A stretch of 64,000 bases of DNA, taken from NCBI RefSeq assembly GCF_902148855.1, contig NC_043978.1:19423195-19487194 (forward strand). Reading direction: 5' to 3'. The notes under the pieces are model-generated. The model was not told where the DNA came from. It saw only the letters and a list, made by a program, of their open reading frames with translations, and did not search any database. Shown here piece after piece: positions 10,201-20,707 of this stretch. This DNA comes from Sphaeramia orbicularis. Its lineage: Eukaryota > Chordata > Actinopteri > Kurtiformes > Apogonidae. Both the position numbers and the translations under genes were made by a program. How positions within the stretch are numbered: position 1 is the first letter of the stretch; every line of letters starts with the position of its first letter.

Positions 10201-10738
10201 TTACTATATAACAGGGGTCTTAGTTCAGGGTCCGCATCCATACCAATATGATCTAAAATGAGTCTGTAAAATAATAACATAATAATATATAAATAATGAC
10301 AATTCCAAACTTTTCTTTTTGTTCCAAGTGTAAAGTTTGAGTGAAAAAAGTAAAATTAGAATATGAAAGTGTTTACATCTATAAACTATCCTTAAAAAAT
10401 TTGATTGACATGAACAACCGGCAATTTAATAAGAAAAACAAGTGCAATTTCAACAATATTATGTCTCAGATTACAGTGGATCTACAAATTTACCAAACAT
10501 TTAATAACAGGCACAATATCGGTAAAATTGCAGTTATTTTTCTTAAAGCATTTCAGGTTACATGTGGTTGTTCATGTTATTCCCTTTTTTGTAAAAGGAT
10601 AGTTAGTAACATCAGTATTTTTATGTAATTTTCCTTTTTTGTTTGTTTTGGAGTTGTCTTTATTTCTAGGTTGTTACAATAGTATTTTACTGGTCTGACC
10701 CACTTTACATTGAATTGGTCTGAATGTGGAACCTGAAT
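10201..10738 (-). mobile_element. hAT-like element of the GGGGTCTCAAAC family, diverged copy
   Basis: Starts ACAGGGGTCTTAGTTCAGGG and ends near TTGAATTGGTCTGAATGTGG. The interior (AAAGTGTTTACATCTATAAAC, GGAGTTGTC, TTTTACTGGTCTGACCCAC) follows the same order as the well-bounded copy at 14,850-15,564. No protein frame is supported. Confidence 0.55.
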
Positions 10739-10740
10739 TA

Positions 10741-11397
10741 ACCCATAAGGATCCATTGTTACTTTTGTGTCCGTTCCCAAATGAATTTTTCTCTCTATTT
10801 AAATTTATCACCATTTATTATAACATTATCCTCTGTATTTAGCATTTTTAGGTCAAAATCAGGTATTTTCCTATATTTAATTCAATGATCATGTAAATAT
10901 TCATTAAAGCTCAGATTAAAGTTGAGGGTTATTCTGTCACAAACAGAGACGTTTGAGTGAAAAAAGTAAAATTACATAATGAAAGTGTTTAAGTAAGTAA
11001 ATAAGTAAGCAAATTTTATTTCTAGAGCACTTTTCACCGACAGGGATTCACAACGTGCTTTACATAATATATACATTAACATATACATACATATATACAT
11101 TAATTAAAATACAGATTAAAACACAATTTAAGATGCAATTAAAATATAGTTGAAATTGCACTTATTTTTCTTAAAACATTTCCAGTTACACATGGTTGTT
11201 CATGTTATTCCCTTTTTTTGAGAAAGGATAGTTTGTAAACACAAATATTTTAATGTAATTTTCCTTTTTTGTTTGTTTTGGAGTTATCTTTATTTATAGG
11301 TTGTTATGATAGTATTTTACTGGTCCAACCCAATTTACATTGAATTGGCCTGAATGAACCTGAACCTGAACTAAAATAATTTTAACATCCTTGATTG
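10741..11397. repeat. Patchwork of truncated repeats
   Basis: 10,741-10,945 begins TTAACCCATAAGGATCC and continues like the CCCATAAAGACC piggyBac-like family, but is cut short. 10,995-11,140 holds a text found across this window (TTTATTTCTAGAGCACTTTTCACCGACAGGGA and ACAACGTGCTTTACAT). 11,150-11,390 returns to the hAT family (GTTTTGGAGTTATC, TACTGGTCCAACCC). Nothing coding is seen. Confidence 0.5.
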
Positions 11398-12349
11398 TTA
11401 ACCCTTCGGGGTCTACAGTCACGGTACCGTGACTCAATCACATAACATATTCAACACGTCGTAGCATTGAAGGTCAGTCACGTAGACCACTGGGAACAAT
11501 TGCATTTGAAAGTGCGGACTTGAAAAACTCTAACACTTTTTATTTGATGTTGATAGAGTAAATAAAACCAGAGATGTGATGGTTTGAAACTGGAGCTAAC
11601 AAATGTGAATAAAAGTATGAAAATGAGGTGGGGGGGGCATTAGATTTCTGACCATATCTTCGTTATTATAAGTCCGTTTTCAAAACGGAAACAACCGGCC
11701 AAATCTGCGGATTCTAATCCACAGACTCCGTTAGCATTATAGGTAAAGGTGAGAATGACCCCCACCTGAACCGGATGCGGAACCCAGAAGGACCGGGGGC
11801 GTGATAAAACCGGAGAAAACGCCTATGTAAAAATATGCTTTTATGTCAAATATTTGAGTATAGTTTTAATTTATTACAGTTTTGATTTTAATACCTAATA
11901 CTTGGAACCAATATTCACTTTAAGTCTTTGAAAAGGTTCATTAAGCATCTTTGTGTCATTAATGTGTAGCACCCTACCCATGTGACTAAGAATACTTATG
12001 ATGAATTATGTCAATTTATCACTCTGGGCGGGCTCTAGGTTCTTTAGTTTTGTTTTTTGTGGTGCAGTATCAACTTAAAATAACAGCTGCAACAGATGAT
12101 ATACTTTTAACCTTCAAGAATAAGGTAAGTGGGTGAATTGTTTGGTGCCTCCACTTAGCAGAACATGAAACAAAAACATGATGAATCCTACTAAGAATAA
12201 TTATGAATTTAAATAGTTTGATGTGGGCTGGTCCCTACTTTGTTTCACTCAATATATATTAACTCTGAGCTAGTAATAATTGTTATTTTAAATCAACCAA
12301 TATTTATAATGAATTCTAATAACCACTCAGACACAGTACTTTAAAAATA

Positions 12350-13168
12350 GGACCAATGGCCCTGTAGCTTACCAGCCAAATTAAAAGGTTTGGGAAATGT
12401 ATCCAGAGGCCATTTATTATCACCCAGTCATATGTATTTATTAGATTACAGAAATAGCCCATGTTTTGGTCATATTCCAATGAAATCTGCAAAAAATTCT
12501 AATTCCAACTTGATATCATTGACACTTAATGATTTATTGTATCAATCCACTTCCTATCTGTTATAATGGGAAAATTTTTCAAAGTGGCACCAAATCCAGA
12601 ATGAGATCCGGATGGAAATAATTTCAATACCTTGTGTTGACATCATCATAAAGAAGCTGTATACTAAGTTTGAAGTCAATCAAAACTGTAGTTTCAGAGA
12701 AGAAGATGATTGAAATTTCGTCCCCATAAGAGCCCATGTTAAATTTTCCGTAAGTTCCCGGATCCAGAAAAAGATCCTGATCAGCATGTGGCCATTATGT
12801 TTTGGTCATCTCCCCATCAGGGCTGGACTGTAGAAATTTGCACTGGATATCATTTATATTTACTGAGTTATTGCATTCATCCACTTCCTATCTGTCATAA
12901 TGGGGAAATTTTTCAAAGTTGCACCAAATCCAGTATCAGATCCAGATCCAAATAACTTCATTTACTTTTGTTGACATCATCATATAGAAGCTGTACACCA
13001 AGTTTGAAATCAATCGGAATTGTAGTTTTGGAGAAGAAGACGATTGAAATTTTGTAACGGACGACAGACGACGACAGAAGACAACAGACGCCGCATGACG
13101 ACAGACAACGACAACGACGACGGACGCCACATGACGACAATAGCTTACGGCCTATCGGCCGGTAAGCT
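12350..13168. mobile_element. GTAGCTTACCGGCC inverted-repeat element, 819 bp
   Basis: Left end GGACCAATGGCCCTGTAGCTTACC; right end GGCCGGTAAGCT, so the ends match as inverted TAGCTTACCRGCC. It is flanked by AAAAATA on both sides. The interior holds two tandem copies of about 330 bp (each with CCACTTCCTATCTG, CAAATCCAG, TGTTGACATCATCAT and GAGAAGAAGA) followed by a GACGACAGACGACGAC low-complexity run. A second copy lies at 47,404-48,852. No coding frame is supported, so it is non-autonomous. Confidence 0.7.
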
Positions 13169-13949
13169 AAAAATAAAGTCAGTGTATTGTGTTTAAATGA
13201 TCAATATCACTTTTTAAAGGCAATGAACCCACTTAATACCAGGTCCATAATATTCACTGATTTTTCAGTGATATTCACAATATCTTTAACAAACACAACA
13301 CTCAATATTCTAGAACAAACGTCTGTGTACACTGTACGTAACCCAAAGTCTCCAAACAAATGGTGCTGGCCTGAGTCCATGCTTGGGGTCGGCAAGGTCA
13401 AAAACTTCACGACCGTTTCGCTTAGACAAGCAAAATAAAATAAAATACATGCACGTGCAACTGTTCTGTTTTTTTTTGTTTTGTTTTGTTTTTTTACTCA
13501 CACTGTTCTCAGTTAGCGTGTGGTGTGTGTGGATGATGGGGAAAGGATGAGGAGGTTGATGGATGGATGGTGAAGAAAAGGGAAGACCGGAGATCCATGA
13601 CCCTGACACACGTGACCTCTGGCTCTTCGCAGACACCTGCCGCCCACAGCTCCGACGGGAAACAAGGTCCAAGAAGTGTGTGTTGGTCCTGTCTTCTGAC
13701 AAACAGACATACATCCTGTTTAACCCGTCATATCGACAGCCTCTATGCACTGTTATGAAATAATTCCGAGTCCACATAGCACACCACATTCATACATTTA
13801 ACACAAGTACCGTGAGGCTACTACAGTTTAGTGTGTGTAAATCACCGTTAGCATGCTAGCGCAAGCTAATTCGCTAATCGCGTTTAGCTTTACATTACAA
13901 CATTATCAGCAGAAACACAGTCCGTGATTACCACAATATAAATATTTAC

Positions 13950-14027
13950 CTTCTGTATGCTTTTGTATGCCCATTTACCACCGACAAACTCTGCACCTTT
14001 CTTGGTAGGGGAACAATACTTTGGCAT
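13950..14027 (-). other. Candidate short coding exon (26 codons) with splice donor
   Basis: On the minus strand an ATG opens a frame beginning MPKYCSPTKKGAEFVGG and running 26 codons to CAGAAG followed by GTAAAT, a good splice donor. Upstream (14,040-14,130) the DNA is richer in CpG (GACGCGGAAAAGAGAC) than its surroundings. A start such as MPKYC is reminiscent of zinc-finger DNA-binding domains, but no second exon was identified, and it lies inside a mobile insertion. It could be a chance frame. Confidence 0.25.
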
Positions 14028-14665
14028 TACAGCACAATCACAGGTAGTTTCTCTGACGTTCTCTCAGTCTCTTTTCCGCGTCGATCTAACCTGCCTCCCG
14101 TATGTCCCACCCCCATATCTTACGATTGGACGACAGTTAAATGACAACTGAGCAGGTAAACCAATTGACAAGCTCCACAAAATAAATGACATGTCAAAAC
14201 ATTTTCTTACACAAGCAAAATCCAACAGACATTATAAAAGCACTAACATTAATTAGTGTCTTATTTCTTCTAAACAGAAACACAAACCAACTCCTTATTA
14301 CAAATACAGGAATTACAATCAAATGAACATGTTTTGTTTTTATGAACTTATTTGTTATTTACTTATTTATGGAACAGATTAACTTATTCATATTTATTAC
14401 TTTTTAAGACCAGGCTACATATGCAATAGATTATATACATTTTTCAAATCGGATTTTGTATTTTTTTGTGTGTTTTTTTGGCCTTTTGTGTTGATATAGT
14501 AGGTTAAAGTGAAAAAATAGTAGACAGATGAGATAGATGAAGTTGTGCTGAAAAAAAAAAGATTCCAAACATGGGTATAGTAAATATTTCTTTATATAGT
14601 ATATAAAGGCAAAATCAAAAGTACTCAAAAAATGGCCGAAAGAGGCTCGGACCCCTACGGGTTAA

Positions 14666-14849
14666 TATCTTCAGTGTAATTTTTGCATTTCACACATTGA
14701 GTAAATAAGTAACTAATTTTATGCATAGAGCACTTTTCACAGACAGGGAGTCACAAAGTGCTTTACAGTGCAAGACAATTAAATTACAGTTTAAAACACA
14801 ATTTAAGATGCAACTAAAATACAGTTAAAATACAAGAAATACATTAAGT
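14666..14849. repeat. Dispersed repeat with AGAGCACTTTTCACAGACAGGG
   Basis: Text TATGCATAGAGCACTTTTCAC...ACAAAGTGCTTTACAGTGC followed by AT-rich tail (AATTAAATTACAGTTTAAAAC). The same text occurs near 11,010 and, inverted, at 20,035-20,190. It resembles the 3' tail of a fish retroposon, but no poly-A or target duplication settles this. Confidence 0.45.
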
Positions 14850-15564
14850 TAGGGGTCTCAAACATGAGACCCTGGAGCCAAATGTAGCCCGCCAAAAGTT
14901 CCAATCCGGTCCATGGGATGAATTTGCAAAAGGTAAAAATTTCACAGTCAAGGCTGTGGAACTCATTTTAGTTCAGGTTCCACATACAGACCAATATGAT
15001 CTACAGTCAAATAATAACAGCATAATAACCCTCAAAAAATAATGACTCCATATTACACTAAATAATGACAACTTCAAATTTTTGTCTTTGTTTTAATGCA
15101 AAAAATAACATTAAATTATGAAAATATTTACATTTACAACCTATCCTGTAACAATAAAATGTGAATAATCTGAACAAACATGAGCAACCTGGAATGTCTA
15201 AAGAAAATTAAGCACAATTTGAACTATTTTCTGCCTGTTATTCAGTGTTTAGTGTCTTTGTAGATCTGATCCATAATGCACATGTAGAAATGATAAGTTG
15301 AGGCAGAATATTGTTAAAATCACACTTAATTTTCTTAAGAAATTAATTTTTTTCTTTTAGGTTATTCACATTTTATTTGTTTGGATAGTTTATAAAACTA
15401 AGTATTTTCATAATTTTGTGAGGTTTTTTGCAGTAAAACAAAGACAAAAATTTGGAGTTGTCATTATTTGTAGGTTATTATGCTATTATTTGACTGGTCT
15501 GGCCCACTGGAGATCAAATCGGGCTGAATGTGGCCCCTGAAAGAAAATGAGTTTGAGACCCCTG
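14850..15564. mobile_element. hAT-type non-autonomous element, 715 bp, exact target duplication
   Basis: CATTAAGT at 14,842-14,849 is repeated exactly at 15,565-15,572. An 8-bp duplication is typical of hAT. The ends are TAGGGGTCTCAAAC and, inverted, CAGGGGTCTCAAAC. The interior contains GGTTCCACATACAGACC and TTTGACTGGTCTGGCCCAC, matching the many fragments in the tRNA units and at 10,201, 19,971 and 52,333. There is no transposase. Confidence 0.85.
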
Positions 15565-15572
15565 CATTAAGT

Positions 15573-16319
15573 GCAATTGGTTTATAGTAGCCCTGAGTCA
15601 GTTTGGTTTTGGAATTTCAATGGATTTTGGATTTTCTTTTGGACATTCATCCCATGGTCCAGATTGGACCCCTTGGACCCCAGTTTTGGTCCGTGGGCCG
15701 TATGTTTGCCACCTGTGGTCTACATGGTGTCATTCCTGTGTTTCCATGGGAGTAGGAGCTGCTGCTGTTGGAGCAGATGTGGCAGTTGTTGGTGCCTCCG
15801 TTGCTGTTAATTGCTGCTGGGGGTGTCTGCGCCCATGCTTCCACCGTGGGCTGTTGGAGCAGCGCCAGAGCAGGGCTGTTAACCTTGGCTGTTTTCCTGT
15901 CGTCGTCGTCGCTGCTGTTGTGTTTCGCTCTGCTGACTGTTTTCAGGCAGACGTGTTGTTGTGACTCATCTGTCTCCTGTCAGCAGTGATGGGGAGGAAT
16001 TTAATCTCCGTAAGAAAAGCCCATCCTTCATACCTGTCTGTGGAAATACTCATCAGCACATCCTCCACTCACACCTCCACCTCTCCAACGGCTCCTTTCC
16101 CTTTCATGTCCTTCTCTGGGGGCTTTTATTTCCTTCCCATGTCTGTCTTCTGTTATTTATTTTACATTTTCAGTTTTTCCTCTTTTAATTTTGCTTCATT
16201 TCTTTTTATTTCTTTCAACTCCCTTCATCTCTTCCTCTTTATATTTCACCTAAAGGATGAGAATTTATTTTTTTTTTAAAAATAAATTTTCTTTTTTTCC
16301 CCCCTTTTTTTATTTAGAA
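15573..16319. other. Mostly unique, no gene seen
   Basis: 15,640-15,720 is a hAT-family end fragment (GGTCCAGATTGGACC, CGTGGGCCGTATGTTTG). 15,740-15,960 is unusually GC-rich with GCTGCTGCTG and GTCGTCGTCGTC runs. After 16,050 the sequence is pyrimidine-rich. Open frames here are short and have no recognisable domain. Confidence 0.4.
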
Positions 16320-16457
16320 AATTTGTGCATATTTTCAATGAAGAAGAGAAGAAAATAATTAATGAATAAAATGGAAAAATGGTTCAGTCCAGGGTTAGAA
16401 TGGAGGATGAGAACTGATAAATTTTTTTGCAAAACATATATTTTTCAGTACTTTGGA
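16320..16457 (+). repeat. Direct duplicate, copy 1 (second at 17,937-18,090)
   Basis: ATGAATAAAATGGAAAA and GGTTCAGTCCAGGG occur in the same order at both places, about 1.6 kb apart, with moderate divergence. A Tc1-like remnant and other repeats lie between them. Confidence 0.55.
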
Positions 16458-16483
16458 TTTTATTTATTTATGTATTTATGTAT

Positions 16484-16526
<43 letters not shown>

Positions 16527-16528
16527 TA
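16458..16528. repeat. (TTTA)n microsatellite
   Basis: About 70 bp of nearly uninterrupted TTTA repeat with two early TTTATG variants. Confidence 0.95.
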
Positions 16529-16654
16529 TCTGCATCAGTGTGGACAGGACATAAAACTGCTAGTGAAAAAGTATGTTGTTTAACTAAAATAAAAATATAA
16601 AAGTCTACAAAAAACTAAGACACTACAATAAACATTGCAACAAATGGAAAAATT

Positions 16655-16880
16655 ATTACCTCTGCCAAGGAGGTTATGTTTTTGCCGGCGTTGGTTTGTC
16701 TGTCTGTCTGTTTGTCTGTCTGTGTGCAAGATAACTCAAAAAGGTATGGACAGATTTGGATGAAAATTTCAGGAAATGTTGATACTGGCACAAGGAACAA
16801 ATGATTAAAATTTGGTGGTGATTGGGGAGGGGGCACTAATCTGCCTTGGCGGAGGTCTGCGCTCTACGAGTGCTTCTAGT
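16655..16880 (+). mobile_element. CCTCCGCCAAGG-type repeat, short copy
   Basis: Starts ATTACCTCTGCCAAGGAGG and ends CTTGGCGGAGGTCTGCGCTC, with GAGTGCTTCTAG. It is half the length of the copy at 2,786 and lacks the middle part. The GTCTGTCTGTCTGTTTG run and the GATTTGGATGAAAATTTC text are kept. Confidence 0.75.
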
Positions 16881-16894
16881 TTTCCATTGTTTTC

Positions 16895-17010
16895 TCTTTT
16901 TTCCAGTCCATCTTTATTTATAAAGCACTTTAAAACAGCCAGTGGACCAAAGTGCTGTACAGAAGACTAAAAGCACAATAAAATTAATGAGATTAGTAAG
17001 AATTTTCTTT
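16895..17010. repeat. Retroposon-tail-like repeat
   Basis: CTTTATTTATAAAGCACTTTAAAAC and CAAAGTGCTGTACAG resemble the repeat at 47,205-47,260. It is a short copy only. Nothing further is recognised up to 17,232. Confidence 0.4.
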
Positions 17011-17232
17011 TTTTTTTTTTTATTTCTTTCACTTCCCTTTACTCCCTTCCCTCTTATATATGTCAACAAATATCAACACAGTCTCATATCTTGATATTGG
17101 CTGTTTCATATTCAGATAACGATACATATCATAATAATATGGGCCATTTTCTGTCAATTCAGTGAATATGAAAAGACCTCATGTCTTGTTACTCAACACA
17201 TAAAGGGCACTTCCTTATTTCCTGTTTTTATA

Positions 17233-17931
17233 CTGACAGTCAATAGAAACTTTGAGGTAGAAATGTCTGCATATTTCTACTTGTAGGGGGGTTGTAATTA
17301 TTCATTGTGGGTTTATTGATGACTTAGTGCTCGGGTAGTTGAGATAATGATGAGTCGTCATGTTGTCACGGTTCATTGCACATGGGTTGGTCTCTTTGCA
17401 AAAGTGGACCAAATACACATTGAGCAATACTCAGTGGGGATCTGCACATTTTGAGGATTGGTTGTGAAGGCCTATATAAAGGCCCAAAAAAGGCCACCAT
17501 TTGTTAGTCCAGTGAACGGCATCATGCCATGTCTATCATGTGAACGACGTCTCTGGGCATTGGGTATGGTGGAGGCCGGTTTGAGCTACAGTGATATAGC
17601 CAGGCATATGTATGGGCTGTTCCCAACCCACAATCAGAAACCTGGTTGAACGCCACAACACCACAGGCTCTGTTGATGATAGACCATGTCCAGGGAGAGA
17701 GAGAGTGACAACTCCTGACCAGGACCGCTACTGTTGTGACTTTGTGTTTGGGAGGTGCCATTTTCTTTTGTTAAGTTTTTTGTTTTGAAATTACTCTTGA
17801 AACTTTAGATTTTGGTTTCTGTATGCCAATATCCTAAACAAATGATTCATATGAAAAAATTCCAGTTTAGGGTTTCAAAATAAAAATTATGTCGAAAAAT
17901 ATGGTCTCAAAGTTTTCATTGACTGTGTGTG
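17233..17931 (+). mobile_element. Tc1/mariner-like deletion derivative
   Basis: Ends CAGTCAATAGAAACTTTGAG and, inverted, CAGTCAATGAAAACTTTGAG, with TA at the borders. At 17,524-17,720 the plus strand encodes the N-terminal DNA-binding part of a Tc1-like transposase (CERRLWALGMVEAGLSYSDI; then in another frame TIRNLVERHNTTGSVDD). A frameshift lies near 17,610, and the catalytic DDE region is missing. At about 700 bp it is half the length of a complete Tc1 element. Confidence 0.75.
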
Positions 17932-17936
17932 TACTA

Positions 17937-18090
17937 AGAAAATGTGTTTACATTTTCAGTGAAGCAGTGAAGAAAATGAATTAATGAATAAAATGGAAAA
18001 TGGTTCAGTCCAGGGTTTTAATGGGTAATGAGAACTGACATAAATTTTTTGTAAAACATATTTTTCACTACTTTGGATTTTTTATTTCTT
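17937..18090 (+). repeat. Direct duplicate, copy 2
   Basis: Second copy of the 16,320-16,457 segment (AATGAATAAAATGGAAAATGG, GGTTCAGTCCAGGG). It is followed at about 18,150-18,210 by AAAACCTTTGGCCACAAGTGTA, a Tc1-like end fragment. Confidence 0.5.
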
Positions 18091-18598
18091 TAAAGCCTAT
18101 ATAATGTTTCTACTTGTTCTTTAATGTATCTTAAATATTTCTTTAAGACTGTCAATTTTACAAAAACAAAACTTGTGTCATTCCCAAAACCTTTGGCCAC
18201 AAGTGTAAATTTTATTTAATGTTATGCAAAAATAAATGCAACACATCATCTTTGTTACTTAAACATAATAAGTAACATTTGTACATTAATCACCTACATT
18301 CTATATATAGTTTCTGCACTAATCCAAAGCATGGTCTATTTTATTTAGCTCTACTATTTCCTATTTCACATCGTATTGAAATAACCAATAAAGTCATTTT
18401 TAACATAATCTGAAAAGACTGAAGGATGAACAGACAAATACACCTGAAATCTGGACAGATCAGAACCCTAATTCTAAATAATAAAAAAATAAATACAAAT
18501 AATTTAGTATATAATTTAATAATGATTCATTTAGTTCTTTTATATTATATATCATATTATAATCTATTTTAATATAATTTTTAAAATTATAATTTACA

Positions 18599-18599
18599 G

Positions 18600-18662
<63 letters not shown>

Positions 18663-18665
18663 TTA
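18599..18665. repeat. (TAA)n microsatellite
   Basis: About 65 bp of perfect ATA/TAA repeat, inside a wider AT-rich stretch. Confidence 0.95.
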
Positions 18666-18699
18666 ATTATTTATAAAATAAATAAATAAATAAATACAA

Positions 18700-19845
18700 C
18701 AAAAACAGCATAATTTGACAAATCATTTTTTTGTGTCGGACTAGTCAGACCTGAACCAGGTCCATATGATGCAGATCTGAACTCCTTCATGTTCTGGGTC
18801 ACATTCACTGTCCTCCATGTTTGTTTGTGTTGCCTTTATGCAAATTCCCTGCATGAATCCATGTGGAAAAAACACAAAGCGGCTTCCAAACAGCAAAAAA
18901 TATTGCTGTAAATATGCGACAGTACATTCTAAACAGCAGAGCATCATATGAAACTGTAGTTCAAAACAACTAATATGTTTTTCAATCATGAGATAAATAT
19001 CATCATAAAAACACAAGTCTAATTTCAACTTTTGCTCGTCTTTAGTTCCATTTCAGTCCATTACAGCTTTAACTTTCCTTTCCATTTACTTCCATTTATT
19101 ATTTACAAGTGCTGTTTTTTCTGACATATTTTGGAATTTATCACTCTTCAACATCTTATTAAGATTATGACAGAGGGATGATGGTTATGATGATGATGAA
19201 TAGAAGCGTTATTGTCACATTTTTCATTGTTTTCAGACCACAAATATTGAAAACTTCCTCTTAAAAAGTATTGTGCGAATGTAGGAGGATAATGTTAATA
19301 TTTTAAAATGAATGAAAGATATTTAAAGGGCCTTTTAATATTAATGATAATCTCTGTCGATATGACTGTGATATATTCTTTGTTGTGAACAGTAAAAAAA
19401 ACTGACAGGAGCGTGACATTTAAAAAAGGTCAGAGGAAGGATTTTAACTGGTGGTATCGTCTTAAGCATCATCGTCGCCGTGTCACCAAAGCCAAAGAGA
19501 GGCCTTCCTCCTCCTCTTCCTCCTCTTCCTCACTGACTGACGGACTGAAGGTCAGCTGAAGATTAATGAGCTGATCAGTGGCAGAGGAAACGTGTCTGAC
19601 ACCTCGGCCTTCTTCCTGTAATGATCATCATTTTCTCTTATCTACACAGCGCTGACTGTCGAACAGCAGGACGCTCTGAACCGTCTGGAGGACACACCTG
19701 CCGTTCACCTCCATTTTTCAACAGGCTCTGCTGTCTGTCACCCCTCGCATGAGGTTGGAACATTATTTTACACTTAGAATAGGAAATACAGAACCACACT
19801 ATACAATTCAGGGTATTTTTGTTATTATTTTCAGGTTTTAACCCT
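18700..19845. other. Unique sequence, no gene seen
   Basis: No repeats shared with the rest of the window. 19,430-19,740 is less AT-rich (CATCATCGTCGCCGTGTCACC, CTGACTGACGGACTGAAGGTC) and could be regulatory DNA or an unrecognised exon. The longest open frame (18,741-19,028, minus) shows no domain. Confidence 0.3.
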
Positions 19846-19849
19846 TAGG

Positions 19850-20640
19850 GGTCTGAGCCTATTTTGGCTGTTTTTGAGTACTTTGGATTTTGCCTTTATA
19901 TACTATATAAAGAAATGTTTACTATACCCATGTTTAGTATCTTTTTTTTTCAGCACAACTTCATCAACCTTTGACGGGCCGCATTTGGACCCCGGACCGC
20001 ATGTTTGAGACCCCTGACTTAATGTATTTGTTGCATTTTAACTATATTTTAGTTGTATCTTAAATTGTGCTTTAAACTGTAATTTAATTGTCTTGTACTG
20101 TAAAGCACTTTGTGACTCCCTGTCTGTGAAAAGTGCTCTATACATAAAAATTTACCTACTTACTAAATGTGTGAAATGCAAAAATTACACTAAAGATATT
20201 AATCATTAGAGGTCTGAGCCTATTTTGGCCACTTTTTGAGTACTTCTGATTTTGCCTTTAAATACTATATAAAGAAATGTTTACTATATACTATAGCCAT
20301 GTTTGGTATCTTTTTTTCAGCACAACTTTATCTATCTCATCTGCCTATTATTTTTTTACTTTAACCGACTATATCAACATAAAAGGCCAAAAAACACACA
20401 AAAAATATAAAATCCGATTTGAAAAATGTATATAATTTATTGCATAAATAACATAAATATGCTTAACGGATCTTTTTAAAGACTTTAAAAGTGAATATTG
20501 GTTCCAAATATTAGCTATATAAAATCAAAATTGTAATAAATTAAAACTATACTCAAATATTTGACATAAAAGCAGATCTTTACATAGGTGTTTTCTCCAG
20601 CACTTCCCTCCATGGTTTTCAAGTAAAGATTCCGTCCTCA
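19850..20640. mobile_element. Composite of piggyBac-like, hAT-like and retroposon-tail fragments
   Basis: TTAA plus CCCTTAGGGGTCTGAGCC at 19,846 begins a truncated piggyBac-like end. At 19,971-20,010 a hAT end follows (GGACCGCATGTTTGAGACCCC). 20,035-20,190 is the CACTTTGTGACTCCCTGTC retroposon-tail repeat. From 20,206 a second piggyBac-like end runs on. Part of this is an inverted copy of 14,430-14,900, including its internal junctions. Confidence 0.6.
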
Positions 20641-20707
20641 CATAAAATATTTCATATACACTAAAACACCAAAGTGAAACCAAAATGACAAAGTTTTGAT
20701 AATTTAA

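Larger units (their letters stand above)
1..10290. repeat. tRNA-Tyr-bearing tandem repeat array
   Basis: Seven tRNA-Tyr genes sit on related units. Distances between gene 5' ends are 1238, 779, 1716 and 1271 bp for copies 1 to 5. Two unit types are visible: a long type with a CTCCTCTCTCTTCTTCTC stretch, a variable G-run and the text CACTGAGTGGGACCAAATG, and a short type lacking that middle part. Copies 1 and 4 share their 5' flanks, and so do copies 2 and 5, at offsets of 3733 and 3766 bp, so a block of several units was probably duplicated. The 1716 bp spacing is explained by an inserted repeat at 2786-3249. Copies 6 and 7 stand head to head, 445 bp apart, so the last unit is inverted. The flanks also carry the end of a hAT-like repeat (text like GGTCTGCATGTGGACCCTGAA). 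The stretches between tRNAs hold no supported protein gene. Confidence 0.9.
11965..14419. mobile_element. 2.45 kb insertion inside the piggyBac-like element
   Basis: Relatives of the host element run continuously from TTTGTGTCATT to TATGCAATA. Here 2455 bp separates these parts. The inserted DNA begins TGTAGC and ends GCTACA, giving a 6-bp inverted end, with an ATG repeated at both borders. It carries the 819 bp element at 12,350-13,168 and a moderately GC-rich stretch at 13,500-14,130. I do not recognise the family. The boundaries are inferred only from comparison within this window. Confidence 0.5.
11402..14661. mobile_element. TTAA-flanked piggyBac-like non-autonomous element, interrupted
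   Basis: TTAA at 11,398-11,401 is followed by CCCTTCGGGGTC. The far end reads GGCTCGGACCCCTACGGG followed by TTAA at 14,662-14,665. TTAA duplication plus CCC-starting ends is the piggyBac signature. Comparison with relatives at 20,186-20,640, 23,100-23,500 and 44,520-44,890 shows the body is about 800 bp. It is split by a 2.45 kb insertion at 11,965-14,419. The left part (TACAGTCACGGTACCGTGACT) is unlike the other copies. No transposase is present. Confidence 0.65.

Noticed and set aside
15571-15989. Overlapping frames up to 114 codons in a GC-richer patch
   Set aside because: Four frames overlap on both strands, none with a domain; the pattern comes from GCTGCT and GTCGTC runs.
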